Source of the DNA: Rhodococcus rhodnii
Lineage (GTDB): Bacteria > Actinomycetota > Actinomycetes > Mycobacteriales > Pseudonocardiaceae
Reading direction: 5' to 3'
NCBI GenBank assembly: GCA_000720375.1
Contig: JOAA01000004.1
Span: forward strand, 371,458 to 435,457
DNA length: 64,000 bases
Positions 8,285 to 17,602 of the stretch are shown piece after piece. The notes beneath the pieces were generated by a model. That model saw only the letters and a program-made list of their open reading frames with translations, searched no databases and was not told the origin of the DNA. How positions within the stretch are numbered: position 1 is the first letter of the stretch; the number at the start of each line of letters is the position of its first letter. The position numbers were made by a program, and so were the translations under genes.

Positions 8285-8812
8285 GTGAAACTCAGAGCAC
8301 TGTTCGCGATCCTGGCACTCACCGGGGCGATGTTCGCGGCAGGCGCGGGTACCGCGTCGGCAGCCGTGTACTTCCAGATCCGGGCCCAGCACAGCGACAA
8401 ATGTCTCGACGTCTACGATGCGTCCCTGCTCGACAGAGCACCCGTCGTGCAGTGGACGTGTTTCGGCTCCGGCCAGACCAACCAGTTGTGGAAGCTCGTC
8501 GATACAGGCAATGGCCTGCACTACAAGGTGGCGGCCTTGCATAGCAACAAATGTCTTACCGTTCCCGGCTCGGCGATGAACGACGGTGCCGCCGTCGTGC
8601 AGTTCGCGTGTCTCAACCCCAGCCCTGCCTACCAGTTGTGGCGCATCGAGCGGACAGGCGGCGCCTACTACAACCTTGTCGCCGTGCACAGCGGGAAGTG
8701 TCTCGACATCACCGGCGGCCCGGGGTCGATGGACGACGGCGCCGCCGCCACGCAGTGGACGTGCCTCGGTCCAAACCAGACCAACCAGTTCTTCCGCTTC
8801 GCCAGCGCCTGA
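8285..8812 (+). CDS. Secreted ricin B-type lectin domain protein
   Basis: A 175-residue protein with a GTG start behind GGGAGATTTCCA. Residues 1-26 are a signal peptide (hydrophobic core, GTASAA cleavage region). The rest is one ricin-B beta-trefoil with three repeats, each containing KCLDV/KCLTV/KCLDI and QxW-type motifs (NQLW, YQLW, NQFF), plus paired cysteines. It should bind carbohydrate outside the cell. There is no catalytic domain, so it is a stand-alone lectin. It is divergent from the IclR gene and ends at a strong hairpin. Confidence 0.85.
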   Translation: MKLRALFAILALTGAMFAAGAGTASAAVYFQIRAQHSDKCLDVYDASLLDRAPVVQWTCFGSGQTNQLWKLVDTGNGLHYKVAALHSNKCLTVPGSAMNDGAAVVQFACLNPSPAYQLWRIERTGGAYYNLVAVHSGKCLDITGGPGSMDDGAAATQWTCLGPNQTNQFFRFASA

Positions 8813-8827
8813 CCTGTCGGGGGAGGT

Positions 8828-8853
8828 GGTGCCGGGCCCATTCGCCCGGCACC
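8828..8853. terminator. Bidirectional hairpin between convergent genes
   Basis: GGTGCCGGGC (8828-8837), a 6-base loop and GCCCGGCACC (8844-8853) give a perfect 10-bp G/C stem. It lies 15 bp after the lectin stop and 10 bp before the end of the acyl-CoA synthetase gene on the other strand. Confidence 0.7.
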
Positions 8854-8862
8854 GCTTGACGC

Positions 8863-10479
8863 TCAGGACAGGCCGAGAATGCCGCGTGCCTCTTCGCGCA
8901 TCTGGACTTTGCGGACCTTTCCGGTGACGGTCATCGGGAATTCGTCGACCACGTGGACATAGCGCGGCACCTTGTAGTGCGCGAGTTTGCCCGCACAGAA
9001 CTCCTTCAACGCCTCCGCGGTCAACGGATTCGCGCCTTCACGCATCCGGACCCATGCCATCAGTTCCTCGCCGTAACGCTCATCGGGAACGCCGATGACT
9101 TGTGCGTCAAGGATGTCCGGGTGCGTGTAGAGGAATTCCTCGATCTCGCGGGGATAGATGTTCTCGCCGCCGCGAATCACCATGTCCTTGATCCGGCCGG
9201 TGATGCTCAGGTATCCCTCGTCGTCCATCACCGCGAGGTCGCCGGTGTGCATCCAGCGGGCCGCGTCGATCGCCTCCGCGGTCTTCTCTGGTTCCTCCCA
9301 GTAACCCAGCATCACCGAGTATCCACGCGTGCAGAACTCGCCGGGAGTTCCGCGTGGCACGGTCAATCCGGTCTCCGGATCGACGATCTTGACTTCCAGA
9401 TGCGGGTGCACTCTGCCCACTGTGGACACTCGGCGGTCCAGCGAGTCCTCGGCGGTGGTCTGGGTGGAGACCGGGGACGTCTCGGTCATGCCGTAGCAGA
9501 TCGTCACCTCGTTCATCCCCATCCGCTCGATGACCTGCTTCATCACCTCGACCGGGCACGGCGAACCGGCCATGATCCCGGTGCGCAGGCTGGACAGGTC
9601 GTACGAGTCGAAGTCGGCCTCGGCCAGCATCGCGATGAACATCGTTGGCACGCCGTACAAGGACGTGCACTTCTCCTCGGCCGCCGCGGCGAGCGTCTCG
9701 GCGGGCTGGAACGACGGCGCCGGGATGACCATGCACGCGCCGTGCGACGTGCACGCGAGATTTCCCATCACCATGCCGAAGCAGTGGTAGAACGGCACCG
9801 GGATGCAGACTCGGTCCGCTTCGGTGTAGCCGCAGCCCTCGCCGACGAAGAACCCGTTGTTCAGGATGTTGTGGTGCGACAGGGTCGCGCCCTTGGGAAA
9901 GCCCGTGGTGCCGGACGTGTACTGGATGTTGATGGGATCATCCGGCGAGAGGCGGATCCCCGCAAGCGCGGCCGGATCCGCCGCCCGGCCTGCCTCGACC
10001 AGTTCCGTCCACTCTGGACTGTCGAGCAGGATGACGTCGCTCAGCGCCGGGCAGTTCGGCTTCGCCTCGTCGATCATGGCCGCGTAGTCCGACGTCTTGA
10101 AGGCCGCCGCGGAGATCAGCGTCCGGATTCCGGACTGGTTGAGCACATAGGACAGTTCGTGTACCCGGTACGCGGGGTTGATGTTGACCAGGATCGCGCC
10201 GATCTTGGCGGTCGCGTACTGCACGAACGTCCATTCGGCACGGTTGGGCGACCAGATTCCCACTCTGTCGCCCTTCTTGACGCCCCGCGCCAGCAGGCCG
10301 AGGGCGACCGCCGTGATCTCGTCCGACAACTCCCGGTACGTCCAGCGGCGAGCTGAAGCGCGGTCGACGAGTGCGTCCCGGTCCGGAAAGGCGGCGACGG
10401 TCCGGTCGAAGTTGTCGCCAATGGTGTCCCCGAGCAAGGGCACGGTCGACGTACCCGACGCGTAGCTAGGAACAGGCAC
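8863..10479 (-). CDS. AMP-forming acyl-CoA synthetase (FadD-type)
   Basis: A 538-residue adenylate-forming enzyme that activates a carboxylic acid with ATP and joins it to CoA. The P-loop-like [13 protein letters not shown] lies near residue 190, the adenylate motif GMTETSP near 330, TGDLAVMD near 415, and the hinge with [16 protein letters not shown] near 435. The catalytic Lys is in TVTGKVRK near the C-terminus. Its length and the GGENIYP motif fit medium/long-chain FadD proteins such as FadD35. The exact acid is not readable. It is a single gene. Confidence 0.85.
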   Translation of the reverse strand: MPVPSYASGTSTVPLLGDTIGDNFDRTVAAFPDRDALVDRASARRWTYRELSDEITAVALGLLARGVKKGDRVGIWSPNRAEWTFVQYATAKIGAILVNINPAYRVHELSYVLNQSGIRTLISAAAFKTSDYAAMIDEAKPNCPALSDVILLDSPEWTELVEAGRAADPAALAGIRLSPDDPINIQYTSGTTGFPKGATLSHHNILNNGFFVGEGCGYTEADRVCIPVPFYHCFGMVMGNLACTSHGACMVIPAPSFQPAETLAAAAEEKCTSLYGVPTMFIAMLAEADFDSYDLSSLRTGIMAGSPCPVEVMKQVIERMGMNEVTICYGMTETSPVSTQTTAEDSLDRRVSTVGRVHPHLEVKIVDPETGLTVPRGTPGEFCTRGYSVMLGYWEEPEKTAEAIDAARWMHTGDLAVMDDEGYLSITGRIKDMVIRGGENIYPREIEEFLYTHPDILDAQVIGVPDERYGEELMAWVRMREGANPLTAEALKEFCAGKLAHYKVPRYVHVVDEFPMTVTGKVRKVQMREEARGILGLS

Positions 10480-10525
10480 GGTGAGCCTCCCAACGATGTG
10501 GTCTATCTCACCTTAGAACTGTTCG

Positions 10526-10747
10526 CTACCGCCCTGGCAAGATCGACGCACCGACCACCGGTTGCGGCCCGCTGGACTTGACCAGCGCGGGCGGTGCGGA
10601 ACTCGGCGCGGGAACCACGATTCCGCCGCGCTTGTCGTCCTTCGCCAGAAACGCGATGACAACGCCGATGATCAGGGTGAGCACAGCGGCAACGCCGACG
10701 ACGGTCCAGTTGACCGGCCAGCGACTCGGCTTGTGCCTGCGACCCAA
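10526..10747 (-). CDS. Small single-pass membrane protein
   Basis: A 73-residue protein with a TTG start; GAGGAG lies 6 bases upstream and supports it. A basic N-terminus (GRRHKPSR) precedes one transmembrane helix (about residues 15-37). A Pro/Ser-rich tail (VVPAPSSAPPA) should lie outside the membrane. I recognise no family. It is divergent from the HAD-IIA gene. Confidence 0.55.
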   Translation of the reverse strand: MGRRHKPSRWPVNWTVVGVAAVLTLIIGVVIAFLAKDDKRGGIVVPAPSSAPPALVKSSGPQPVVGASILPGR

Positions 10748-10861
10748 CTCAACTCCTCGCCGTTACTCCAGTCGCCATTGATATCGTCCGCCGGATGGGC
10801 GGTCAAGCCCATCAAGACGGCCGAAAGGACGTCATCCACGCAACGCTGCGATCATGTCCCC

Positions 10862-11641
10862 ATGACCTGGAACTATCTGATGGACATGGACGGTGTGCTT
10901 GTCCACGAGGAACACCTCGTTCCCAGGGTGGACGAGTTCCTCGCTGAACTGCGTTCCAACGACATCCGGTTCCATGTGCTGACCAATAACTCTATTTTTA
11001 CGCCACGCGACCTGAGGGCGCGGCTGCTTCGGACAGGTCTTGATGTTCCTGAGACATCGATCTGGACCTCGGCGCTGGCGACCGCCAAGTTCCTGGACTC
11101 GCAGCGGCCGGGCGGTTCGGCGTTCGTGATCGGTGAAGCCGGGCTGACCACGGCGTTGCACGAGATCGGATACGTACTGACCGACCGCGACCCCGACTAC
11201 GTCGTCCTCGGCGAGACCAGGACATACAGCTTCACCGCGATCACGCGCGCGATCCGTCTGGTGGAGGAAGGCGCGAAGTTCATCGCGACCAACCCGGACG
11301 CGACCGGCCCTTCGCGGGAAGGCTCATTGCCCGCGACCGGTGCCGTGGCCGCGTTGATCGAACGGGCGACCGGGTTCAAGCCGTACTTCGTGGGCAAGCC
11401 GAACCCGTTGATGATGCGGTCGGCGTTGCGCTCGCTGGGCGCGCACTCGGAGAACACGCTGATGATCGGCGACCGGATGGACACCGACGTCCGCGCGGGT
11501 CTTGAGGCCGGTCTGGCGACGATCCTGGTGATGACCGGGATCTCGAACGAGCACACCGCCGAACAGTTCCCCTACCGCCCGACCAGGGTGATCAACTCGA
11601 TCGCGGACCTGATTGGGCATACCTTGAATCCATTCGACTAG
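10862..11641 (+). CDS. HAD-IIA family phosphatase (NagD-like)
   Basis: A 259-residue phosphatase of the NagD/p-nitrophenylphosphatase group. Motif I is MDMDGVLV at residues 7-14; motif II is VLTNNS (about residue 42), characteristic of subclass IIA; the C-terminus has FVGKPNPLMM and MIGDRMDTDVRAGLEAG for the Lys and Mg2+ acid residues. I start at the ATG at 10862, which puts motif I at the usual place; no clear ribosome-binding site precedes it. The next gene, another phosphatase, starts 23 bp after its stop, so they may form an operon. Confidence 0.85.
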   Translation: MTWNYLMDMDGVLVHEEHLVPRVDEFLAELRSNDIRFHVLTNNSIFTPRDLRARLLRTGLDVPETSIWTSALATAKFLDSQRPGGSAFVIGEAGLTTALHEIGYVLTDRDPDYVVLGETRTYSFTAITRAIRLVEEGAKFIATNPDATGPSREGSLPATGAVAALIERATGFKPYFVGKPNPLMMRSALRSLGAHSENTLMIGDRMDTDVRAGLEAGLATILVMTGISNEHTAEQFPYRPTRVINSIADLIGHTLNPFD

Positions 11642-11664
11642 ACGGGCTCGTATCGTCTGCAGGT

Positions 11665-12471
11665 GTGCGGGATGAGCGACGGACCTATGTGATCGGGGAC
11701 GTGCACGGGCACCGCGCGGAACTCGAGGGGGCGTTGCGAGCCAACGGCCTGGTCGACGACGACGCGAACTGGTCCGGGGGCGACACCCACCTGTGGTTTC
11801 TCGGTGACTTCGTCGACCGGGGACCCGACGGTGTCGGCGTGATCGACCTGGTGATGCGGCTGTACGAGCAGGCCCCCGAAGCGGGCGGACTGGTCGACAG
11901 CCTGCTGGGCAACCACGAGATCCTGCTGCTGGGCATGCACCGGTTCGGCGATACGGACGTGCCGTCCGACTTCGGCCCCCGCAGCTTCGCGCGCAGCTGG
12001 GAGATCAACGGCGGCCAGGAGGAGGACCAGGAGGCGCTGACCGCCGAGCACGTGGACTGGCTGACGTCGCGGCCGGTGCTGGCGCTGGTCGACGACCACC
12101 TGCTGATGCACTCGGACACCATCGAGTACCTGCAGTGGGGCGAGACGATCGACAAGGTCAACGAGGCCGTGCGGGACCTGCTGCGGTCCGACGACCTCGG
12201 CGAATGGTGGGAGTGCTGGCGGCGGATGACCACCAGGTACTCGTTCCGCGGGCCGCAGGGCACCGAGGTCGCCGAGCAGTTCCTGGACATCCTCGGCGGC
12301 AAGCAGGTCGTGCACGGCCACAGCGTCATCGCCGACCAGCTGGGGATCCTGCCCGCGCAGGTCGAAGCGCCTTACGAGTACGCGGGCGGGAAGGTCCTCG
12401 GGATCGACGGCGGGTTGTTCGTCGGCGGCCCGTGCCTGGTCGTGCCGCTGCCCTACACGCCGGAGGACTGA
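11665..12471 (+). CDS. Calcineurin-like metallophosphoesterase
   Basis: A 268-residue dinuclear metal phosphatase with a GTG start. The family blocks appear in order: GDVHGH (residues 11-16), GDFVDRG (about 46-52), GNHE (about 93-96), and a late histidine in VVHGHSVI (about 216). It looks like the PPP/bis(5'-nucleosyl)-tetraphosphatase branch of Ser/Thr phosphatases. The substrate is unknown. It follows the HAD-IIA gene closely and overlaps the convergent DUF1444 gene by 19 bp. Confidence 0.8.
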   Translation: MRDERRTYVIGDVHGHRAELEGALRANGLVDDDANWSGGDTHLWFLGDFVDRGPDGVGVIDLVMRLYEQAPEAGGLVDSLLGNHEILLLGMHRFGDTDVPSDFGPRSFARSWEINGGQEEDQEALTAEHVDWLTSRPVLALVDDHLLMHSDTIEYLQWGETIDKVNEAVRDLLRSDDLGEWWECWRRMTTRYSFRGPQGTEVAEQFLDILGGKQVVHGHSVIADQLGILPAQVEAPYEYAGGKVLGIDGGLFVGGPCLVVPLPYTPED

Positions 12472-13670
12472 GCCCGCAGCTTGGCCAGTGCCTGCTCGTC
12501 CGGCCACTTCAGGGTTCGGCGGCGGGGCGGCGTGGTGAGGGCTTCCTCCCACTCGGTGGTCAGTACTTCCATAGCCGTCGACCACGCGACCCGGAAGGCG
12601 CCACCGGCCGCGGGGAACAGGATGTCGTCGGCATACGGCAGCAAGGCGTCACGGCCTTGCGGCCACGTGGTCATGCTGCGAGCGGTCCCATCAGGACCAG
12701 TGCCGACTTCGTAGTCGGCGATTTCGAGGTCCTCGCCCGCCTGGCGGAACAGTTTCTCCATCCGGTTTCGCTGCTCGCGGTACTCGAACGTCTCCAATGT
12801 CCGTTCGGCCAGCCGGACTGCCGCGTGCGCCATGCTGCCCTGCACCGGTTGCCACGCGACGATGTCGCCGTCCTCGTCCGCTTTGTACGGAACCGGCGAG
12901 AGCCAGCGGGGGTGGTCGGCGAAGATCTTCAGTCCTTCGTCGAGCATCCAGAGCACCGCGGCTTCGTCCCGCTCATCGGCGATCAGCATCATGTCGCGGG
13001 ACGGCACCACGGCCACCGGCTGAATGCCGACTTCCTCACCGAGTCCGGCCAGCCATCCCGGGACGACCAGCCGCGAGGACTCGTAGGTGTCCTCACTGGC
13101 CACCGCGAACACGCCATTGTCCAAACGCGCCAGATGCGTGCCTTCGACCATCAGGTTCTGCGCGCCGCGCCGGTAGGCCTCGTCGAAGGTGACGCCCCAC
13201 TCGTCCAGGCTGTCCGAATTGACCAGGCTCATCCGGTGCTCGTGGTCGATCACGATCATCTCGACCAGGTGCCGCAGTGCCGGACGGCTCGCCACGGTGA
13301 TCCCGCCGACCTGTCCCGCCTGGGCGTACGAGGCCGTCCGCAGCACCGGCCGCAGCCGTGGCGCGGCCGCTTCCCAGCTTTCCGGCTCGTCCGGCTGGGC
13401 GAACATGGCCGCGACGAACTGGCGGACCGCTTCTTTTCGCTCGGCCGGCGAGAGGTGCTTCACCTCGGCGAACAGATTGCCCAAAAAGATCGAATGCGCA
13501 CCGGTCTCCCCCACCCTGCGCACGTCGATGCCGAATCCGTCGGTCCTGGTGATCTTCGCGATCCCCGGCAACCGGTTGATGGTGGCCACGAAATCGTCGG
13601 TGAACTGTTCCTCAGGAGTCCGCCCCCGACCGAACCCCCGCTTGATGCGCCCCAGGAAACCCATATCCAC
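12453..13670 (-). CDS. DUF1444-like conserved protein
   Basis: A 405-residue soluble protein without signal peptide or membrane helix. Its first half (TDDFVATINRLPGIAKITR, FLGNLFAEVKHLSPAERKEAV) resembles the DUF1444/YtpQ family, and a charged mixed alpha/beta domain follows. I see no catalytic motif. Its function is unknown. It overlaps the end of the metallophosphoesterase gene and ends a leftward run after the MarR-TOBE pair. Confidence 0.55.
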   Translation of the reverse strand: MDMGFLGRIKRGFGRGRTPEEQFTDDFVATINRLPGIAKITRTDGFGIDVRRVGETGAHSIFLGNLFAEVKHLSPAERKEAVRQFVAAMFAQPDEPESWEAAAPRLRPVLRTASYAQAGQVGGITVASRPALRHLVEMIVIDHEHRMSLVNSDSLDEWGVTFDEAYRRGAQNLMVEGTHLARLDNGVFAVASEDTYESSRLVVPGWLAGLGEEVGIQPVAVVPSRDMMLIADERDEAAVLWMLDEGLKIFADHPRWLSPVPYKADEDGDIVAWQPVQGSMAHAAVRLAERTLETFEYREQRNRMEKLFRQAGEDLEIADYEVGTGPDGTARSMTTWPQGRDALLPYADDILFPAAGGAFRVAWSTAMEVLTTEWEEALTTPPRRRTLKWPDEQALAKLRAQSSGV

Positions 13671-13687
13671 AAGGTATCCGACATGGA

Positions 13688-14080
13688 CTAAGGCGTTTCC
13701 ACCATCACGGTCGTCGCCTTCACCACAGCGACCGCCAACGAACCCGGTTCAAGACCAAGTTCCCGCACGGCCTCGGCGGACATCAGCGACACGATTCGAT
13801 GCGGCCCGCATTGCATTTCCACCTGTGCCATCACTTTGTCGATCACGATGGATGTGACCAGGCCGACGAACCGGTTACGGGCCGACCGGCCGATACCGGA
13901 CGGATCGGGCACTTCGTTCGCGTGCGACCGGGCGAATTCAGCCAGTTCGGCCCCGTCGACCACTTTCCGGCCGGACGCGTCCAGGCCCGACGACAGTTCG
14001 CCGGCGTCGACCCAGCGGCGAATGGTGTCGTCGCTCACACCGAGCAGCTTGGCCGCCTCGGCGAAGCGGAACCGGGGCAT
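13688..14080 (-). CDS. Helix-turn-helix TOBE-domain protein, possible molybdate sensor
   Basis: A 130-residue two-domain protein. Residues 3-50 are an excisionase/MerR-like helix-turn-helix (FAEAAKLLGVSDDTIRRWVD). Residues 66-130 are a Mop/TOBE domain (ARNRFVGLVTSIVIDKVMAQ) of the kind that binds molybdate or tungstate in ModE and Mop proteins. It may be a single-TOBE molybdate-responsive regulator. Its ATG overlaps the MarR stop by one base (TGATG), so it is translated with MarR. Molybdenum genes elsewhere in the window make a Mo role plausible, but no target is visible. Confidence 0.75.
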   Translation of the reverse strand: MPRFRFAEAAKLLGVSDDTIRRWVDAGELSSGLDASGRKVVDGAELAEFARSHANEVPDPSGIGRSARNRFVGLVTSIVIDKVMAQVEMQCGPHRIVSLMSAEAVRELGLEPGSLAVAVVKATTVMVETP

Positions 14081-14571
14081 CAGCGGTTCTCCAGCTCAGC
14101 GAACGCGTCCTTGCGGAACCGGTCGACCAGCTCGCGCTGGAACCGTTCGATGATCGCGCGCTCCTGCGGGGAGAACTTCGTCAGCACGTCCTCGAGGCCG
14201 GTGGCCAGGTGCGTGAACAGGTGGTCGTACTTGCTCTCGTCGAACCTCGTGACCTCGACGAGGACTTTGCGGCGGTCGTGCGGGTCACGCACGCGCCGGA
14301 CGAATCCGTGCTTCTCCAGCCGGTCGATCACGCCGGTCACCGCGCCGGTGGACAGGCCGGACATCTTGGCGATCTGGCCCGCGGTCAGCGGCTCGTCCAC
14401 ACGCATCGCGATGTCCAGGCACTTGTAGTCGGTCGCCGACACACCCATCTGTTCGGCGATCCGGGAGTGGAACAGCACGGTCAGGCCGCTCATCTCCCGG
14501 CCCATGTCGCCGAACCGCGCCAGCTCGTCCGGGGGCACCGGGTACGTGCCGCGCTCGGCCGAGGTTGACAT
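14080..14571 (-). CDS. MarR-family regulator
   Basis: A 163-residue MarR protein. The winged helix spans residues 35-105, with the recognition region LTAGQIAKMSGLSTGAVTGV and the wing VRRVRDPHDRRKVLVE. It is divergent from an MFS multidrug exporter, with 99 bp between starts. A perfect inverted repeat in that gap is a good binding site. The expected role is repression of the exporter and of its own operon until a drug-like ligand binds. Confidence 0.85.
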   Translation of the reverse strand: MSTSAERGTYPVPPDELARFGDMGREMSGLTVLFHSRIAEQMGVSATDYKCLDIAMRVDEPLTAGQIAKMSGLSTGAVTGVIDRLEKHGFVRRVRDPHDRRKVLVEVTRFDESKYDHLFTHLATGLEDVLTKFSPQERAIIERFQRELVDRFRKDAFAELENR

Positions 14572-14608
14572 GGCACACCACTCCTCTTAGCCTCTAGTTA
14601 TCTCACGA

Positions 14609-14623
14609 ACTAAGAGACTTAGT
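14609..14623. promoter_or_regulatory. Probable MarR operator
   Basis: ACTAAG-AGA-CTTAGT is a perfect 6+3+6 palindrome between the divergent marR and exporter genes. A related half site (CTTAGCCTCTAGTT, 14586-14599) lies closer to marR. Position and symmetry fit a MarR dimer site controlling both directions. Confidence 0.6.
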
Positions 14624-14670
14624 CGCTGACAAGCTTTGTTCTAAAGACATCATAACCGGAGGAATCTCCC

Positions 14671-16119
14671 ATGAGCACCACGACACTGCCGACGCCAGCC
14701 GCTGACCAGGCGTTCACCGCGCACCCGCGGCGATGGGCGGCACTGGCCGTGCTGATGATCGCCGGATTCATGGACTTGCTCGACACCACCATCGTCAACG
14801 TCGCCCTGCCCGCGATCAGCCAAGACCTGAGCGCCGGGAACGCGGCCGTGCAATGGGTCGCGGCCGGGTACACGCTCGCCTTCGCCGTCGGGTTGATCAC
14901 CGGCGGCCGATTAGGCGACTTGTTCGGCCGCAAACGGATGTTCCTGCTCGGGATGGCCGGGTTCACGGTGTTCTCCCTGCTCTGCGGCCTTGCCTGGACG
15001 CCCGAGGTGCTGATCGGTGCCCGTGTGCTGCAAGGGCTTTCCGCTGCCGTGATGATCCCGCAGGTGCTCAGCACGATGTACGCCACCTTCCCGCCGTCCG
15101 AGCGGGCCGCCGCGGGCGGGTTGTTCGGCGGCATCGCCGGATTCGCCTCGGTCGCCGGTCCGCTGGCGTCCGGGCTGCTGGTCGAGCACGACCTGTGGGG
15201 CCTGGGGTGGCGGGCGATCTTCCTGGTCAACGTGCCGGTCGGGGTGATCACGATGGTGGCCGCCGCAGTCGTTGTGCCGGAGACGAGGTCGGATCACGCG
15301 ATCAAGCCGGACCTGCGCGGCATGTTGCTCGTCTCGGCCGCGTTGACGCTGATCCTGGTGCCGCTGGTGCAGGGCCGGGAGCTGGGCTGGCCACTGTGGA
15401 CATTCCTGTCGATGGCCGCGTCGGTGCCGGTCTTCGCACTGTTCATATACAGCTCCCGTCAGCGCGGCGGTTCGGCGCTTGTGCCGATGCGGCTGTTCGC
15501 CTCGCGCGGGTTCAGTGCCGGCTCGGCGATCGCGGCGCTCTTCTTCGCCGCACTCGCCGGGTTCTTCCTTCCTTATACGTTGACGCTGCAACTCGGCCTC
15601 GGCTTCACGCCGATCCAGGCGGGGCTGACCTCACTGCCGTTCTCGATCGGGGTGGCCTTGTCGGTGGTGCCGAGCAATGCGCTGGTCACGCGGTTCGGCC
15701 GGTACGTCACGACGGTCGGCGCCCTCGTGATGGCGGGCGCGATGGTGATGATGCTGACCACTGTGGACAGCGGGGTGGGGTTCTGGGACCTGGCGCCGTG
15801 GCTACTGATCGGCGGGCTCGGGATGGGCGGCGTGGTCGGGCCGATCTTCGCGATGGCCGGTGCCGAGATCGCCCCGAGGGACGCGGGCGCCGCGTCCGGC
15901 ACGCTCAACGCGGCCGACCAACTCGGCGGCGCGGTCGGGATCGCGGTGCTCGGTGTGCTGTTCTTCAACGGGATCGGCCAGGCACCGGACGTCACTGCTT
16001 ATACGTCGAGTTTCAGCGGCGCCACTTGGTACGTCGTCGGCACGCTGGTCGCGGTCGCGCTGCTGAGCCTGCTGCTGCCCCGCAAGCTCACCGCCGAACA
16101 GCTCAGCCAGGCGCACTGA
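14671..16119 (+). CDS. DHA2-family (14-TM) drug:proton antiporter
   Basis: A 482-residue exporter of the EmrB/QacA group. Helix 1 carries LLDTTIVNVALPAIS, the DHA2 signature; loop 2-3 has GRLGDLFGRKRMF; helix 5 has the motif C region GPLASGLL. About fourteen hydrophobic helices are seen. CGGAGGAATCTCCC precedes the ATG. It is probably repressed by the divergent MarR protein. The drug range cannot be predicted. Its end overlaps the convergent TetR gene by 17 bp. Confidence 0.85.
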   Translation: MSTTTLPTPAADQAFTAHPRRWAALAVLMIAGFMDLLDTTIVNVALPAISQDLSAGNAAVQWVAAGYTLAFAVGLITGGRLGDLFGRKRMFLLGMAGFTVFSLLCGLAWTPEVLIGARVLQGLSAAVMIPQVLSTMYATFPPSERAAAGGLFGGIAGFASVAGPLASGLLVEHDLWGLGWRAIFLVNVPVGVITMVAAAVVVPETRSDHAIKPDLRGMLLVSAALTLILVPLVQGRELGWPLWTFLSMAASVPVFALFIYSSRQRGGSALVPMRLFASRGFSAGSAIAALFFAALAGFFLPYTLTLQLGLGFTPIQAGLTSLPFSIGVALSVVPSNALVTRFGRYVTTVGALVMAGAMVMMLTTVDSGVGFWDLAPWLLIGGLGMGGVVGPIFAMAGAEIAPRDAGAASGTLNAADQLGGAVGIAVLGVLFFNGIGQAPDVTAYTSSFSGATWYVVGTLVAVALLSLLLPRKLTAEQLSQAH

Positions 16120-16699
16120 ACAGGCCGGACATCATGATCCCGAGGTTCGCCTCGACCTGCCCGCGGGCCCGCGCCGGATCGTCCGCGTGCGCGATCACCA
16201 TCACGGCCTCGACCAGCAGGCTGAACACGAACCGGGCAAGCACCTCGGAAGGCTCGTGCGCCAGCACGCCTGCCGAGGCTGCTTGCTTCATCAGGTCGTT
16301 GATCAGTTTCAGGCCGTACTCGGACTCGATCGCCCGCCAGGTCTCCCAGCCGAGCACGGTCGGCGCGTCCTGCAGGACGATCCGCAGCACCTCCGGCCGC
16401 TGACAGGCGTCGAGAAAGGCCTGCAAGGCGATCGCCATCCGGGTCGGGACGTCCGCCGCCCTGTCCATCGCGGCGGCGATCTCGTCGCTCAGCTCGGCTT
16501 CGATCTGCTCGAACACCGCGCGGAACAGGCCTTGCTTGTCCTTGAAGTGATGGTGCAGCGCACCACGGGTGAGCCCAGCGGCCGCGACGATCTCGTCGGC
16601 GGAGACGTCCGCGTAGCCCCGCTCGCCGAACATCGGCCGCGCTGCCTTGATCAACGCGGTCTTCGTCGTCTTCGAACGGTCCTGCTGAGTGCGCGGCAT
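16103..16699 (-). CDS. TetR-family regulator
   Basis: A 198-residue TetR protein. Residues 10-55 give the DNA-binding domain (FGERGYADVSADEIVAAAGL, TRGALHHHFKDK). I start it at the ATG at 16699 because it begins MPRTQQDRSKTT, a typical basic TetR N-terminus; the frame stays open upstream only because it is antisense to other coding sequence. It lies 5 bp after the hydrolase gene, same strand, so they form an operon. The palindrome upstream of the hydrolase is the likely binding site. Confidence 0.85.
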   Translation of the reverse strand: MPRTQQDRSKTTKTALIKAARPMFGERGYADVSADEIVAAAGLTRGALHHHFKDKQGLFRAVFEQIEAELSDEIAAAMDRAADVPTRMAIALQAFLDACQRPEVLRIVLQDAPTVLGWETWRAIESEYGLKLINDLMKQAASAGVLAHEPSEVLARFVFSLLVEAVMVIAHADDPARARGQVEANLGIMMSGLFSAPG

Positions 16700-16704
16700 A
16701 CGCC

Positions 16705-17544
16705 TTAGTTTGCCTTGATGAACCCGATGATCTGCTCGGCCAGCTCGGCGGGTTGGTCCTCCGGGACGAAGGTGTAGCTGTCGTCGATCTCCACGACGGT
16801 CGCCTTCGGCAGGATCTCGCCAAGCCGGTACGCGAGCTTGACCGGGAACACCTTGTCCTCGCGCGCCCACGCGAGCAGCACCGGCTTGGTGAAGTCCCGC
16901 AGCCGCTCGGCCGCGTCGATGGTGTGTCGGTTGTGGACGTTGCGCACGAACCTGGTCAGGTCGTCCCGGACGGCCTTGCTCCGGCGGCTCGGCGCCAGAT
17001 AGGAGTCGACGATCTCGTTGGGAACAGGACGTTTCGCCACGAAACCGAAGGCGGCCGGGGACCGCTGGATCCATCGCGAGCGCAGGGCGGCGACGAGCAC
17101 GCTCGCGAATCCCGGCAGCTTCGCGAGCTTCGGCAGCGGCGCGAACAGCGGCGGGAAGAAGTACTCGAAGCAGTCCGACGGGGTGAGCACGACCCGGCCG
17201 ATCCGGTCCGGATTCCTTGTCAGGACAAGCTGAACAAGCGCGCCGCCGGTGTCGTTGGCAACGATCGTGACGTCCCGCAGGTCCAAAGTGTCCAGAAACT
17301 CGGCGATCAGATCGGCGACGCCCGGTGGGGTCATGTCGGCGTCCGGCACCGGCGTCGCGTGCCCGCCGAGCGGCCAATCCGGTGCTATGCAACGGTTTCC
17401 GGCGTCCGCGACGACCGGCGCGACATGGCGCCACAGGCCTGAGTTGACCAGCAGGCCGTGCACGAACACGACCGGCGGCCCGTCTCCCCACTCTGTGTAG
17501 TCAATGGTGGCCCGGCGCAACCGGGCGGTTTTCCGTGTCGGCAT
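16705..17544 (-). CDS. Alpha/beta-fold hydrolase
   Basis: A 279-residue alpha/beta hydrolase. The oxyanion region is VFVHGLLVN (about residue 27). The nucleophile elbow position reads VANDTGG (about residue 99), with Asp as in haloalkane dehalogenases and epoxide hydrolases rather than Ser. EDKVFP near residue 219 fits the acid position. I do not see a clear catalytic His, so the reaction is uncertain. It starts 14 bp from a strong palindrome and is followed by its TetR partner, which suggests induction by a hydrophobic substrate. Confidence 0.75.
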   Translation of the reverse strand: MPTRKTARLRRATIDYTEWGDGPPVVFVHGLLVNSGLWRHVAPVVADAGNRCIAPDWPLGGHATPVPDADMTPPGVADLIAEFLDTLDLRDVTIVANDTGGALVQLVLTRNPDRIGRVVLTPSDCFEYFFPPLFAPLPKLAKLPGFASVLVAALRSRWIQRSPAAFGFVAKRPVPNEIVDSYLAPSRRSKAVRDDLTRFVRNVHNRHTIDAAERLRDFTKPVLLAWAREDKVFPVKLAYRLGEILPKATVVEIDDSYTFVPEDQPAELAEQIIGFIKAN

Positions 17545-17557
17545 GACTCCGATAAAA

Positions 17558-17578
17558 ACATACATACCGTATGTATGT
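17558..17578. promoter_or_regulatory. 21-bp perfect palindrome, TetR operator candidate
   Basis: ACATACATA-CCG-TATGTATGT is a perfect 9+3+9 palindrome between the hydrolase start (17544, minus) and the moaD start (17603, plus). Length and symmetry are typical of TetR-family operators. It stands out as A/T-rich in a G/C-rich background. It probably controls the hydrolase-tetR operon and might also affect moaD. Confidence 0.7.
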
Positions 17579-17602
17579 CTATCCGAGACTAGAATCGGCG
17601 AG